A stretch of 64,000 nucleotides of DNA from Apiotrichum sp. Y4204 (Eukaryota; Basidiomycota; Tremellomycetes; Trichosporonales; Trichosporonaceae). This document shows positions 12,658 through 23,382 of the stretch, one piece after another. A program made the position numbers and the translations under genes. The notes under the pieces are model-generated. The model searched no databases. It was given only the letters and a program-made list of their open reading frames with translations, and was not told where the DNA came from. Within the stretch, counting starts at the first letter, position 1; the number at the start of each line of letters is the position of its first letter. The DNA lies in assembly GCA_025531455.1 (NCBI GenBank), contig JAMYHL010000012.1, positions 248,001 through 312,000 on the forward strand, read 5' to 3'.

Positions 12658-14026
12658 ATGTCAAGCATGACGAACGACAAGGAGAACGGGCTGCTGCACT
12701 TTACCCCCGTCGCGCCGACTCAGGAGGATCTCGTGGGTGCCCCCTTCCTGCCGCTAACAACAGCCATGGGCGGACTTGGCGGTGATCGACCTCTCGACCT
12801 TTGATGATGGCCCCGAGGCGCGGGCCGTGCTCGCGGAGCGCGTGCGCGAGGCAATGCACACGGACGGCTTCTTCACGCTCACGAACATGGGCATATCGCC
12901 TGAAGAGATCGAGCGACAGGTGGACATTGGCTATGTGAGTTCCTCTCCGGCGGGGCTGACGGGAGACGGTGCTGCAGACCACGCCGATGGAGGAGAAGAT
13001 GCGCCTGCGCGCCCGCATGCAGGAGGACGGGACGTATACTGGCTTCAAGCTGAGGGAGTATTATGAGTGCGTTGACGGCAAGGTTATCGCTGATGGGGAG
13101 GTTCCAGAATGGCGTGAAGGATAAGATTGAGCAGTTTAACTGGTCGCGCGACTTTGCGCAGGAGTTTCCACAGTCGATTCAGCCGTATCTCGGAGACGTA
13201 AAGGCCTTTTCGCGTAAAGTCCACGACGGCGTGCTCCTCTCTCTCCTTAGGTTATTTGCCGTTGCGCTTGATGTCCCCGAGGACACGTTCACCAAGCGGC
13301 ACAAGTATGAGGAGCACGACGAGTCGTGGTTCCGCTGTGGGTTTGATGTGTCTTCCGCTCTGATGCCAGATATGTGCTTTTACGACGAACATTCCCCCGA
13401 GGACGAGGCCAAGGTCAATGGCGTGTGGCTCAAGGGACACCAAGACTTTGGCTGTAAGTGCGGGCGGAGCTCCTCGCATTCATTCCCATGATCGCTCAAG
13501 CTCATTCCAGCACTCACATTCGTCTTCTCGCAGCCCATGGCGTCCCTGCAGGTCCGCGACGACGCCGGAGTGTGGCGATACGTCCGGCACACGCCGGGCG
13601 GCATTATTGTCAACTGCGGCGCGATCATGGAGTTTTACACGGGAGGGTACTTTAAGGCTGCCAACCACCGTGTGTCCGCGCCGCCAGATGACCAGAGGGG
13701 ACATATCCGGTGTGGTGTGTTTTACTTTGCCGTCCCGAATGACGACGATATGGTGAGTGAGCACTGCGACTTGTTTATTGATGGGAGCCAAATACGATCA
13801 TGGAGAGCCCCGTCCTGCAAGCTGCCGGGGTGCGGAGGACGTTTGAGGGCGCCGGCATCTCGTCCCGCGACTACTCCAAGGCGCGGATTGCAAAGGTCGG
13901 GAAATCCGAGACGTACAAGCGCGCGTGGGCAGACGGCGAGGTCGTGGTCGAGATGATTGGTGAGTCGCAGCGAATAGAAAATAGTCACTGACAACAGCGG
14001 GCGTCGAGGTGCCGTGGTACGGGTAG
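12658..14026 (+). CDS. 2-oxoglutarate/Fe(II)-dependent oxygenase, isopenicillin N synthase-like
   Basis: Seven exons: 12658-12732, 12764-12934, 12978-13066, 13101-13453, 13511-13752, 13806-13959, 13998-14026; 370 residues. The first intron is 31 nt. The exon 3/4 join (GTGCGT..GGGGAG) was chosen because it is the only one near there that keeps frame and gives the family pattern YYEFQNGVKDKIEQFN. Domains are the DIOX_N part (VIDLSTFDDG, DGFFTLTNMGI) and the jelly-roll 2OG-FeII domain. Iron ligands are His225 and Asp227 in GHQDFGS and His282 in NHRVSAP; Arg283 and Ser285 form the RxS that binds 2-oxoglutarate. Such enzymes hydroxylate or desaturate small molecules; the substrate is unknown. The gene ends 38 bases from the stop codon of the convergent aldolase gene, so their 3' UTRs overlap. 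A second in-frame Met at codon 4 could also be the start. Confidence 0.85.
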
Positions 14027-14064
14027 TGTACAGTACATGTACTTCTTGAGATGCATCTACAGTC

Positions 14065-15274
14065 CTACATAGTCGGCATCTGCCCGTCCCTCTCCAGCTC
14101 AGTCTCGAGGGCAAACACGCGCACGACAGCAGGGTGCTTCATGACTTTATCGTACAGCGCCTTGTCTACCGGCTGGAGCGGCGCGCGCGCCAGCCCGCCG
14201 TACCCCTTTCGCTGCTGCAGAATCTGCTTCGCCCCGGGTATGTGCAGTGCGCTCGTCTGCAGTGAGCAACAAGAAACGACGCTAGACCCACCTGGTAATC
14301 CGCCTCGGCCACGAGGGTCTGGAGTGTCGTCGCCGCCTCCTTGTCCTCCTTGCTCCCAGACTCGGCTGCACGCTTTGCCAACGCATACAGCCGTCCGAGC
14401 ACGCGCTGCGGTCAGAATCAACCCACACTATTTAAACCCACAGGAGCGAGATTTCCAAAGCCCGTGATCGCGCCGTGTGCCTGGGCCGCGAGCGCGGCGA
14501 CGATAAAGTCGCTAAACCTGGAAGTTAGCGTAAGCTACACACCCACGCACCCGGTGAGGAGGACAAACGGCGGTCCATCCGTCTTGAAGCTGCGGGGATA
14601 CTGCTCGACCCACGCCGGGGCCGAGGTCGCGCCCGCAAGCCGCGTAAACTTGCCGATCGCTGAGCACCTGGCGTGTGAGTAAGGTATTATAACTGTAGTG
14701 TGGTTCGTACGTGAGCTTTGCGCCGCACACGTTCGGGGCGCGCGCAATCTCCTCCAACAAGTCGCTGTCCATGTCCACCCCGCCCGCGGCGCCAGGGAAA
14801 TTGTACAGCATAACAGGCACGGGGCTCTTCTCTGCCACTGCGGAGTAGAAGCTCTTGAGGGCCGCGGGGGTCATGAGCGGCGCGTAGTACCCCGCGGGGA
14901 TGACGAGGACCGCGTCCGCGCCCGCAGCGGCGACTTTCTCAGTGAGGGCGAGCGTCTCGCGCGTAGACGGCAGTCCCGTACCGACAATGAGCGGGAGGCG
15001 GCGGCCGTCCTCGTCCAGTGTCTTGCGGGCACTGAGAAAGTATTAGTATCAGTCGCCTTTAACCGTTTTAGACTCACACCTCGACGAGTTTTACCCGCTC
15101 GTCGACGCTCAGCATCGGCGCCTCGCCCATCGTCCCGCACACGACGGGGGCGACGCCCGAGCGCGCGAGGTACAGTACATGGGTGCGGAAGGTGTCGAGG
15201 TCGAGGTCCTCGCTCCCCGCCTTGAAAAAGGTCAGGATCGGCGCGTACACCCCCGGCGTCACGGGGATAGGCAT
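14065..15274 (-). CDS. DHDPS/NAL-family class I aldolase
   Basis: Six exons on the minus strand: 15274-15078, 15031-14711, 14667-14551, 14517-14442, 14405-14292, 14256-14065, with introns of 46, 43, 33, 36 and 35 nt; 338 residues. The TIM-barrel family motifs are GTMGEAPMLSVDERVKLV near residue 47, a YNFPGAAGG stretch carrying the family Tyr, and GAKLT with the predicted Schiff-base lysine at 171. Fungi make lysine through 2-aminoadipate, so a dihydrodipicolinate synthase role is unlikely. Known fungal members cleave or form 2-oxo-3-deoxy sugar acids or 4-hydroxy-2-oxoglutarate, and that kind of role is more probable. It sits beside a lactose/galactose gene pair, so a 2-keto-3-deoxygalactonate aldolase role in an oxidative galactose route is possible but unproven. 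Confidence 0.85.
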
Positions 15275-16234
15275 CGTGAATTTGTCGTGAGTGTGTGTCA
15301 GTAATCAGTGAGCTGGTACTTGGTAGTTGTCAGATGCAGTCGCTGGATGCTGGAAGCTGGAAACTCGAAGGCTGGTGGCCTGGTGGGCTCCACCATCCAC
15401 TCTGTCCGATCCGGAGCTCGCGGTGTCGTCATGTTCGCTTGAGGCTGGCCGCTGCCCAGTCCATCGGCCAATTCCACGATCCCACGGCCCTCGGCCAAGT
15501 CATGTGAGCAACGACATGAACAACAACACGATGAGGGCATGGCATGGTGGCTGGGCATGGCTGGGACGAGGGGGATTCGAGGTGTCGCATGTTCCCAGCC
15601 ATCGGCCAGGCCAGGCCGGCCAGGCCCCACAGGACCCCGCCATCGGCCTCTTCCATCCATCGGACCCTCTCGGCCTCCTGGTCACATACCGCATGCCGCC
15701 AAGCCCTTTACTGCGCGCCCTGCGCCCTGCGCACGCAGCGGCGTGGTTCCGCAATTCCGCAGGCCCGCCCCCACGCGCACCGCGCATGTTCTCGGAGCAT
15801 CGACTGCTGACCATTACATGCCCTCTGATTGGTCCGAGAATGGTGACAAAGACATGGGTCGTGATGACAATAAGGTTTGACTCGTGTGGCTACGCGCCGC
15901 GCCATTCCAGGATTCGCAATCTTCTCTCGGGTTGCGCGGCGAAAGACTGTTATTGTTTTGCGTTTATTGCATTGCATTGATTGCGATTGTTCCTGAGGGT
16001 CGGCAGGTTTTTCTTGACAATCATGTGCACTGCTGAGCACTGCTGAGCATGCCGAGGCGCGTGTTGCCACCCGTGTGACCGTCGAGTACGCATAGAACAT
16101 CTGTATCTGGGAGAGATATAAAGATCCAGAGGATCTGCATCCTGTTGGCATCCCCATCCACATCGACCGAGTACATATCAGTTTCTCAGCACTCTTGCCA
16201 CCCACCTCTCACAGCCACTACTCATCCTCTCACG
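15275..16234. other. Intergenic region upstream of the aldolase and the small gene
   Basis: It contains a GGCCAGGCC-type short repeat near 15604-15627 and a direct repeat CACTGCTGAG near 16028-16047. No gene can be supported. Confidence 0.4.
16117..16123 (+). promoter_or_regulatory. TATA box before the small gene at 16235
   Basis: TATAAAG lies about 112 bases upstream of the ATG at 16235 and is followed by a CT/CA-rich leader typical of the other genes here. Confidence 0.4.
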
Positions 16235-16414
16235 ATGCCGCTCCTCTCCAGCACCGCACCAAAGGCCGCCGCGCCGCGCACGCCCTCCTCCTCCCCCTCT
16301 CCGCAGGCCGCAGCGCGCCGCGTCGCGCCGGCCGCCCACCCGTCGCCGCACTTCGCTGAGCTCGTCTACTCCGTCCTCGACGCGTACCGAGGCCAGCCCC
16401 GCAAGCGTCTCTAA
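16235..16414 (+). CDS. Small Ala/Pro/Ser-rich protein of unknown function (59 residues)
   Basis: I do not recognise this gene. An intronless frame of 59 codons starts MPLLSSTAPKAAAP, is rich in Ala, Pro and Ser with scattered Arg, and ends in a more ordered-looking segment FAELVYSVLDAYRGQPRKRL. There is no signal peptide or membrane segment. Support comes from the TATA box, a CA/CT-rich leader ending in CACGATGC and coding-like GC use; no homologue is claimed. Several out-of-frame alternatives overlap, so it could be non-coding. Confidence 0.45.
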   Translation: MPLLSSTAPKAAAPRTPSSSPSPQAAARRVAPAAHPSPHFAELVYSVLDAYRGQPRKRL

Positions 16415-18356
16415 GCACGGCTAAACGACACACCGACCTCGCGAACGCAGCAACCTAGACACCCACACCCACACCCCGATGTTGTATATTCTCATTGTGC
16501 CACCTGTTACCAGTGAGTTGCGCCATACTGCTTCACTCAGCCACACGACTAACACCTAGACCCTCATACTTTTCCAACACGACACGACAATACCACGGCC
16601 CCGAACTTTCGGTTTGGGAGCCCCCCTGTGACACCCCTTTGGTACATTATGCATTTGTGATTTAATCAAGTGATCATGGCGATGCGCAGCGGCACAGCGG
16701 CGCAGCGGTGCGCGTTTCCGCGGGTGCTGGACAGATCCACTGCGGCACTGCGGTACTGCGGTACTGCGGTACTACGATAGGCGACTTATCGGGTACTCGT
16801 GATTTGCCAGGTTTAGTTGGTACGATAACAACAAGTGAGGACTTGGGGGGAGGTCGAGATCGCGAAATCAATCTGAGCGTGGCACGTGAGATAGGCAAGA
16901 CGTGAGATAGGTAAGTCGTGAGATAGGCAAGACTTGTACTGTCCAAGGGGGTCTGACATGAGCCTACACCGATGACGTCCATGATCCATGACCATGGTAT
17001 ATCGATTTCTGCAGTTGAACGGTCCTGGTGATACATGGATGAGAGGAGGTGAATGCGCTGGTATAGCAAGTCAGCTTCATCTGTCATACCGTCTCACAGT
17101 TCACAGCTGGTAGCTAACAGCCTGTAGAGCATGTAGAGGCTCTTCTGCCCTTCGGCAGGGGCTGCGCTTGGTGAGACGTGCAGTGTGCTCAGCAATTGAG
17201 CTTTTGCAATCAGTGATTGCAGTGAGATCCAATGCTTCGTGTGCTGGTCGCTGTGTAATGACCATCAATATATGCGACGGCAAACATTCTCAGAGATCAA
17301 TGGGAGCCAGGAGGTTTGCCGACTCGAGAATCAGAACAGCCAGCAGTCAAGTTGCCACCTGGCCACTCGGCCACTCGCGGGCCAACCTCGCTCCGCACAG
17401 GCGGAAGACCAGTCCGCGAGACAGCCGCGGAAGATAAATCTAGTCCCAGCGCGGACGTGCGGGCGACACTCATGCAAGCTATATATACTCTATGTTCTAG
17501 CCTCGGCAGCTCGGCAGGGAGATCATGCAGCGATGAGATGAGTGCTGGATCGCTGGAGATGGGCAAGTAATGTTGCCACCCGATATCGTGGTGTGCTCCT
17601 TGGCGTTGGGAGGCGGGACAACCTGCTCGCCAGTATTTCCGGGCTCCAAGCGAACAAGCGACGCCAGGCAGGATGAAAGACCAGCCCGGGGGGGAGGAAT
17701 TCAGAGTGTGCAGAATTGACCGCAATCACCACCACTTGGTACAGCCACGCAATGGGTGCATGGCTGCACGACTACAGACTGTAGCTTGTCTCTATGCATG
17801 AAGGCCCCACCCCCACAGCATGCACAACAAACGCATGCATGCCATGCCCCACAACGCGAAACAGCGCGATATCCGGCGATTGGCGAGCTGCGCGACGGTG
17901 AGTGGCCATGGATGGGGCCGGACGAGGCCGAATACCGAGCCACCGAGCGGAGAGCGGAGACGGAGCGGCGGGCGGGCGGGCGTCGGCGTATTCGGCCCTG
18001 TAAGAGATTCATACACAGGCGGCGGGTACCGAGCAAAATACTGTATACTGATCGGTATGATGCCATGCAGATGCGCAGGGTGGAGTGAAAGTGAGACATG
18101 CGAGATTGAGAATGATGATATCGACTTAGGAGGGATTTTCTTGATGTTGCTGATAAAAACGAAACCTGGAAAAAAAATCTTTCCACTTTCTTCCTCGTCA
18201 ACACCAGCCCACTCTTCATCGCCATCACATATCCATCGTTCACCGTGCATTGTTCAACGTCCATTTCGACTTACAACACGACTAGAGTGCATACGGCCGT
18301 TGGAGAGTACCCACTCGCCACACCACCTCCCTTCCCCTCCCACCCATCCACCCGCC
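16415..18356. other. Long intergenic region with small tandem repeats
   Basis: Nearly 2 kb without a supportable gene. It holds three copies of TACTGCGG near 16751-16775 and three 16-bp units at 16885-16932. The final part (from about 18170) is the promoter and CT-rich leader of the carrier gene. Confidence 0.45.
16885..16932 (+). repeat. Three tandem copies of a 16-bp unit
   Basis: The unit CGTGAGATAGGCAAGA is repeated exactly in copies 1 and 3, while copy 2 differs at two bases. Each unit contains a GTGAGATAGG run resembling a splice donor, but no coding context is present. Confidence 0.7.
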
Positions 18357-20345
18357 ATGCCCGCAAAACCCATCGTCGGGGGCAAGCAGCCCTACCCCTT
18401 CTGGTGAGTCTGCTGCTGGCCGCTGGCACCGTGCTCCGTGCTCCGTAGAGTCGCCCCAGCGCCAGCACGCTCCCCCCGTGATAACAATACTGACGGCAGG
18501 CTCGGCGGCGCCGCTGCATCCAGTGAGTCGCGACCGGCGCGAATACAACCACAAGATGGAGCAGGAAAAACTGACATCAGTGGCGGCATGCTGCACACAC
18601 CCGCTTGACGTGATGCGGGTGCGCATGCAGACGGCGGCGAAGAAGACGTCGCTCAAGAGTGCGGTTAAGGATGTGCTCGCGCACAAGGGTGAGTGCGGTT
18701 GGGGAGGGAACGCATTGCCGTTGCCAGCGGGAGGGGCGATGAGATGACTGCGAGGGAGGGAGCACAGCCATAAGCGTGCTGTTTAGTGCACACACGCTTC
18801 TCGCTGTTGCACACACGCTTCTCGCTGTTGCACACACGCTTCTCGCTGTTGCGCACACGCTTCTCGTTGTTGCGCACACGCTTCTCACTGCTGCACACAC
18901 ATGTCGCGCACTGCATCCCGTCGTCGACGCTTCTGACGGCGTGCCGCTTGGCCTGTCTCGGCCGGGTTTGCCATATGGAACCCGAAGGCCGCCGTCAGAC
19001 GCCTCAGGGCTTCCAAGACATCTGCCGTGACGGAGCAGCAATGGCCCGGGCATTGCGTACTGCCGACCTCTAACACATGTGACCTCGAGAGATTGAAGCT
19101 GACATTCAGGCGTCCGTGGGCTGTACACTGGTCTGACGGCGAGCGTGTTCCGCCAGATGACATACTCGCTCACCCGTCTCGGCGCGTACGATATGATCAA
19201 GGCCAAGCTGTCACGGAATGGTGAGTCGCGTTGTGTGCAGGGCGAGCAGAGGAATTTGGTGTGCCGCAGAGTACGAAAGAGTTGTCCCACCATGCACGGA
19301 GCATGCCCAGCGGCGCCCCACGGCGACGCCGTTGCCGTTGCGCCGGATGTCGGTGCGGGTCGGGTGGTAGTCGACTGGCGAGCCAAGCGAGCTTGCCACC
19401 GTTTATCCCGCTCATTACACCCACGTGCCGGGACTCGGTGTTCTGTCGCCGAATTCCACAGGTGACAACCCAACATCGTCACTTTGCCTGCATCGCAGTG
19501 CATGTCCCGGAGTTGTCTGGCAGACGGAGCCCCGAGCGTGTGCAAGCAAATATGGAGCTCCGTCATTGCTGTGGCGCAGGATAAGGAGTCAGATAGGGAG
19601 ATTCCGGACTCCAGCGAGATTCCGAGATTACAGATACGGGCGAGAGATACGGCCAGGGGCGCTTGGACAACGCTGACATCAGGTGCCAAGAAGCTTGGAA
19701 TGGGCGAGCTCACCTTCTGCGCGGCATCGGCCGGTGCGCTCGGTGGCGTGGCGGGTAACCCGGCAGACGTCGTTCTCGTGCGCATGATCTCCGACCCGGC
19801 CAAACCCGCAGCCCAGCAGCTGCACTACCGCAATGCCGCGCACGGCGTGTACCGCATGGTCGGCGACGAGGGAACAAAGAGCCTGTTCCGTGGACTGCTG
19901 CCGAACACCGTGAGTGCCCGGGCTGCCATCACTCCCACCAAAGTTCCCCACTGACACCCAGGTGCGCGCAATTCTCATGAACTCGTCCCAGCTGGTCTCG
20001 TACGACATGTTCAAGTCGCTCCTCCTCGGCTGGGGACTCGGCGACGGCCTCCCCGTGCACTTTGCTGCCTCGGCGCTGGCGGGTACTGTTGCGACGACGA
20101 TCTGCTCGCCGGCCGACGTCGTCAAGTCGCGCGTGATGCACTCGTCGGACCCCCTCGGACCGGTGCACGTCATCACCGAGAGCCTGAAGCGCGAAGGCCC
20201 CGCGTTCCTCTTCAAGGGCTGGCTCCCCGCTTGGATCCGTCTCACGCCCAACACCATCTGCATGTTCGTGTTCCTCGAGCAGCTGCGGCACGTCGTCGAC
20301 ATTGTCCGCGAGCGTCCGATCACCGCACCCGTTGCGCTCAAGTAA
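18357..20345 (+). CDS. DIC1: Mitochondrial dicarboxylate carrier (SLC25 family)
   Basis: Six exons: 18357-18403, 18500-18522, 18581-18688, 19110-19220, 19683-19909, 19962-20345; 299 residues, the usual carrier size. Three mitochondrial-carrier signature motifs PxD-x-x-x-x-R are visible: THPLDVMRVRMQ, GNPADVVLVRMISD and CSPADVVKSRVM. The spacing and the segment FRQMTYSLTRLGAYD resemble fungal dicarboxylate (malate/succinate-phosphate) carriers of the inner mitochondrial membrane. Exon 2 is only 23 nt. Introns 3 (421 nt) and 4 (462 nt) are ten times longer than the typical intron here, and intron 3 carries a 21-bp minisatellite. The DIC1 assignment rests on overall similarity and could be off by one carrier subfamily; carrier family membership is certain. 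Confidence 0.88.
18789..18893 (+). repeat. Five-copy 21-bp minisatellite inside carrier intron 3
   Basis: Five consecutive 21-bp units of the form CACACACGCTTCTCG-NTGNTG; the first three are identical and the last two have a few changes. It lies wholly inside the 421-nt intron 18689-19109. Confidence 0.85.
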
Positions 20346-20867
20346 ACACGCAACTGTTGAATCGGAACCGTGCAACACCGCCGGTTTCACCCCGCCACCG
20401 CATTCCCTCCCCTTGACGAGTCACGAGGCACGCCTCCTAATAGACACGACCGAGATCCAAGACCACCAGGCCCACACCAAGACAATCACAACATCCATCT
20501 GTAATCCCCCAACCCCGTTCCCACCGACCGCGATCGCGAATATCCATCTGAACAAGTGTTGAGAATCGACAACCAAACCTTCCGGGCTCATGATACATGT
20601 AGACTTAGTGCATGCATTCTTACAACAAAGAGGAATTGGTGGGAGCTGGATATCGGCGGATATCGCCCCAGGTCACTAACCAGCGCCGTAATTGCCCCAG
20701 CCCAGCGACATTCCGAACTCCACGCCATCGCGCATTTATCACGATATCGATAACAACCCAGCATGCCCAGCACTTAGCAACCTAGCAGCTATCGCAGCAC
20801 GCGTGCACGGGTGCCCGCCTCTTCTCCCGTCTCTGGCGCTCTCCAAAAATGACACCCTAGGGATATC
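20346..20867. other. Intergenic region between carrier gene and tRNA
   Basis: Carrier 3' flank and AT-richer sequence. A run of five T on the minus strand (20845-20849) lies 19 bases past the tRNA and probably ends its Pol III transcript. Confidence 0.4.
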
Positions 20868-20974
20868 TGGACGAGTTCGGAATCGAACCAAAGACCTTGT
20901 CAAGTCGGACCTGCGTCCCGCTGGCGCGGGAGGAGGATGCAAATGACACGCTCTGCCAACTGAGCTACACGCCC
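20868..20974 (-). tRNA. tRNA-Ala(TGC) with a 34-nt intron
   Basis: On the minus strand the sequence folds as a tRNA: acceptor GGGCGTG, D-arm GCTC-AGTTGGCA-GAGC, anticodon stem TGTCA with loop TTTGCA/T (anticodon TGC), variable AGGTC, T-arm TTTGG-TTCGATT-CCGAA, acceptor 3' strand CTCGTCC and discriminator A. The intron (20937-20904) sits one base 3' of the anticodon, the canonical place for eukaryotic tRNA introns. The G3-U70 wobble, the main alanine identity element, is present. One flaw is a T6-T67 mismatch in the acceptor stem. A box (TAGCTCAGTTGG) and B box (GGTTCGATTCC) are good. Confidence 0.85.
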
Positions 20975-21766
20975 GTCCGCGGAGAAGAATCGGCGCGGGG
21001 ATGGGAGGGCATGAGGAGGAGATGAGGGAGTGAGGATGGGAACGAGACACACGGCACTCGCGCGCAGAGGGATGTGTGCGTGGACAGCGAGCGAGTGCGG
21101 TACGCGCCAGTGCAGTGGTGATAAGTAAGAAGAATGTATACAGAGTGAGGTCTGTGACGGCTGTTTGACATGCATTTACATTCAACAGCGTGCAAATGCA
21201 CCACGATGTCACGCGACCAAGGCCTTTGTAACACCGCTCGGGTACGCCCAGCACTAGCTATCACTGGCTACGTCGTCGTCTGCCCGGCATGTGCCGACAT
21301 CTACGACTCATACCGGACGTGGTGGGGACACTCGGCCACTGGGATGGTGAGGTCAATGTCAATTCAGCTATTCAGGTCAGTTGCCAGACAGTCAGTGGCC
21401 AAAACGGACGGCGGGTGGTGCAATATTCAGCGGCGCCTTGTATCAAGCATCACTTCGCCGCCGCGCCGCCCCCGCGCTCCCGGGACCGTCCGTACACGTG
21501 TCGGCATAAACTTTGCTTTCCGCATACGTGCTTGCTTGCGACAGCGAGAGATAAGAGGTAAAAAGTAGCAGGAAAGGAGATACAGTTTGCGGGCAATTAT
21601 ACGCAGAAAGCGGGAAAGGAACGACAGGACAAAGGTCTCTTGGCCACGGGATCAAAAAGTGCGTAACCAGCTACAACTACCTACACATCCACGTCGAGCA
21701 CGCAACAAGTGATCGCGACAACACTCTATCACCCACACATTTCTACCCTCCCATCCAAATGCCGAG
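20975..21766. other. Intergenic region between tRNA and the EXS gene
   Basis: No gene is supportable. It contains the upstream flank of the tRNA and the promoter of the EXS-domain gene. Confidence 0.4.
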
Positions 21767-23382
21767 ATGGACGCCAGCGGCGCGTACGTGCTCCCGCTGC
21801 CCGAGTTCAGCGCGTCGTTCCCGCTCCCGTTCCGCGTGCTCTTCCTCATTGGGTTCGCCGCGCTCCTCTGGGCCGTGAACCTCCATGTCCTCGCGCTCCT
21901 CGGACTCGACGTCAGCTGGGTACTTGACATTCGCGATGGGGACGACTTTGGCCCCGATGCTGTCGACGCCGCCCTGCGCACACGGCACGCGGACGATGGA
22001 GACCACGATATCTCCGACCTGCCCCCAACACACACTCACCGCACCCGGCCACCCCCGGCCCTCCTCTACACCCCCGTATACCGCCTCGTCCTCATCTACG
22101 CCGGCTGGTGCCTCGGCGGCTGGGTGCTCTTCCGCTGGGCGAGCCGGGGAGATACGGAGCTGATGGAGCGGTACAGGTGGCTCGTGGGCATCATTGCCCT
22201 CGGCCCTGTGGTTGCTGCTCTCCTTCCATTCCGCGGCATCGGCGGGAGGGAACGCCGCGCACTCAGGCGAGCGCTCTACCGTTGCATCGCCCCGCCTCCC
22301 CGCGATCCCATCTTCTTCTGCGATGTCATTCTTGCAGATGTCCTCACCAGCTTCGCCAAGGTCCTTGGCGACCTCTATGTCTCGGCGCACCAGATTATCT
22401 TTGGTGGGATCACGCACGGCCGCGTGCCGATGCGCGGCGTCGGCAAGTGGATCACCCTCGGGATGGTGTGGTGAGTTCTGGGTGCTGGGGTGTCGTGCTC
22501 GTGGAAGATGTCCGTCCCCCCCGGTGACATCCTTCTCGAGATTGTGATCTCAGGGCCACTATAATCCGCCTCACTCGTCATATCCTCGATCTCTTCGCTG
22601 ACAGCAGTCTCCCATACCTCATCCGGTTCCGGCAATGTATGCTCGAGTTCTACCACAGCGGGTGGACGTCGCTGCGCCCGTTTGCCAACGCGCTCAAGTA
22701 CTGCTCCGCGTTCCCGGTCATATTCCTCTCGGCGGCGCAGAAGATCGTCGTGAGCGACGTCGCCGCCTCAAAGGGCATGAGTGTCGCCGAGCTCAGCGCA
22801 AGTGGCGAGCGGTGGTTCGGCGAGCACCGCCTCTTCCGCCTCTGGCTGCTTGCCGTCGTCGTCAACTCGTTCTACTCGTTCTACTGGGACGTGCAGAAGG
22901 ACTGGGGGCTGAGCCTCCTCGAGCTCGACACGTGGTTCCCCCCGCGCGAGCGTGATGACAACCACGCGCCACGCCCGCGCCGCACACTCCTCTCCTTCCT
23001 CAAGAGCAGCACATCGCAGCGCTCTCCGCTTCCAACCCCCGCCCTCGGCGGCCCGGAACCCACCCCGCGGCCGAAGAACGCACACTTCGGTCTCCGTCCA
23101 ACTCTCCTCCTCCCAGATCCGGCAGTCTACTATCTCTTCACGGTCATTGACGTCGTGCTGCGCTTCACGTGGTCGCTCGAGCTCAGCTCGCATCTCCACG
23201 TGATGAACGACATCGAGTCCGGCGTCTTTCTCATGGAGGCACTCGAGCTCGTGCGTCGCTGGATGTGGGTGTTTGTCCGCGTAGAGTGGGAGGCAGTCCG
23301 CATGGGAGAGATGCAGCGCTTCCGCGGGCCGGGGCACCAGGAGCGCACAGCCGTGCTCTGGGACGATAAGGTGGATCAGTAA
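21767..23382 (+). CDS. EXS-domain membrane protein (ERD1/XPR1/SYG1-like)
   Basis: Two exons, 21767-22470 and 22554-23382, joined across an 83-nt intron; 510 residues. The N-terminal half has hydrophobic segments near residues 18-45 and 105-125 and a third near 145. The EXS-domain signature region follows: SLPYLIRFRQC, the pattern LRPFANALKYCSAFP, then LFRLWLLAVVVNSFYSFYWDVQKDWG and FRW/YYLFTVIDVVLRFTW. There is no N-terminal SPX domain, as in yeast Erd1, which acts in the Golgi in phosphate recycling and retention of Golgi enzymes; XPR1 and PHO1 export phosphate. A Golgi phosphate-handling role is therefore likely. An out-of-frame ATG eight bases upstream (21759) in a weak context overlaps the start and may tune translation. 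Confidence 0.85.

Noticed and set aside
13067..13125. Alternative 25-nt intron in the oxygenase gene ending at CCAG
   Set aside because: It keeps frame but is shorter than any credible intron here; the 34-nt intron 13067-13100 gives a better match to the family.
16415..18356. Decayed transposon in the 1.9-kb gap
   Set aside because: No terminal repeats, target-site duplications or transposase or reverse transcriptase motifs could be seen.
18577..19803. 408-codon minus-strand frame over the carrier gene
   Set aside because: It runs through the 21-bp minisatellite and both long introns; the plus-strand carrier exons explain the conserved sequence.
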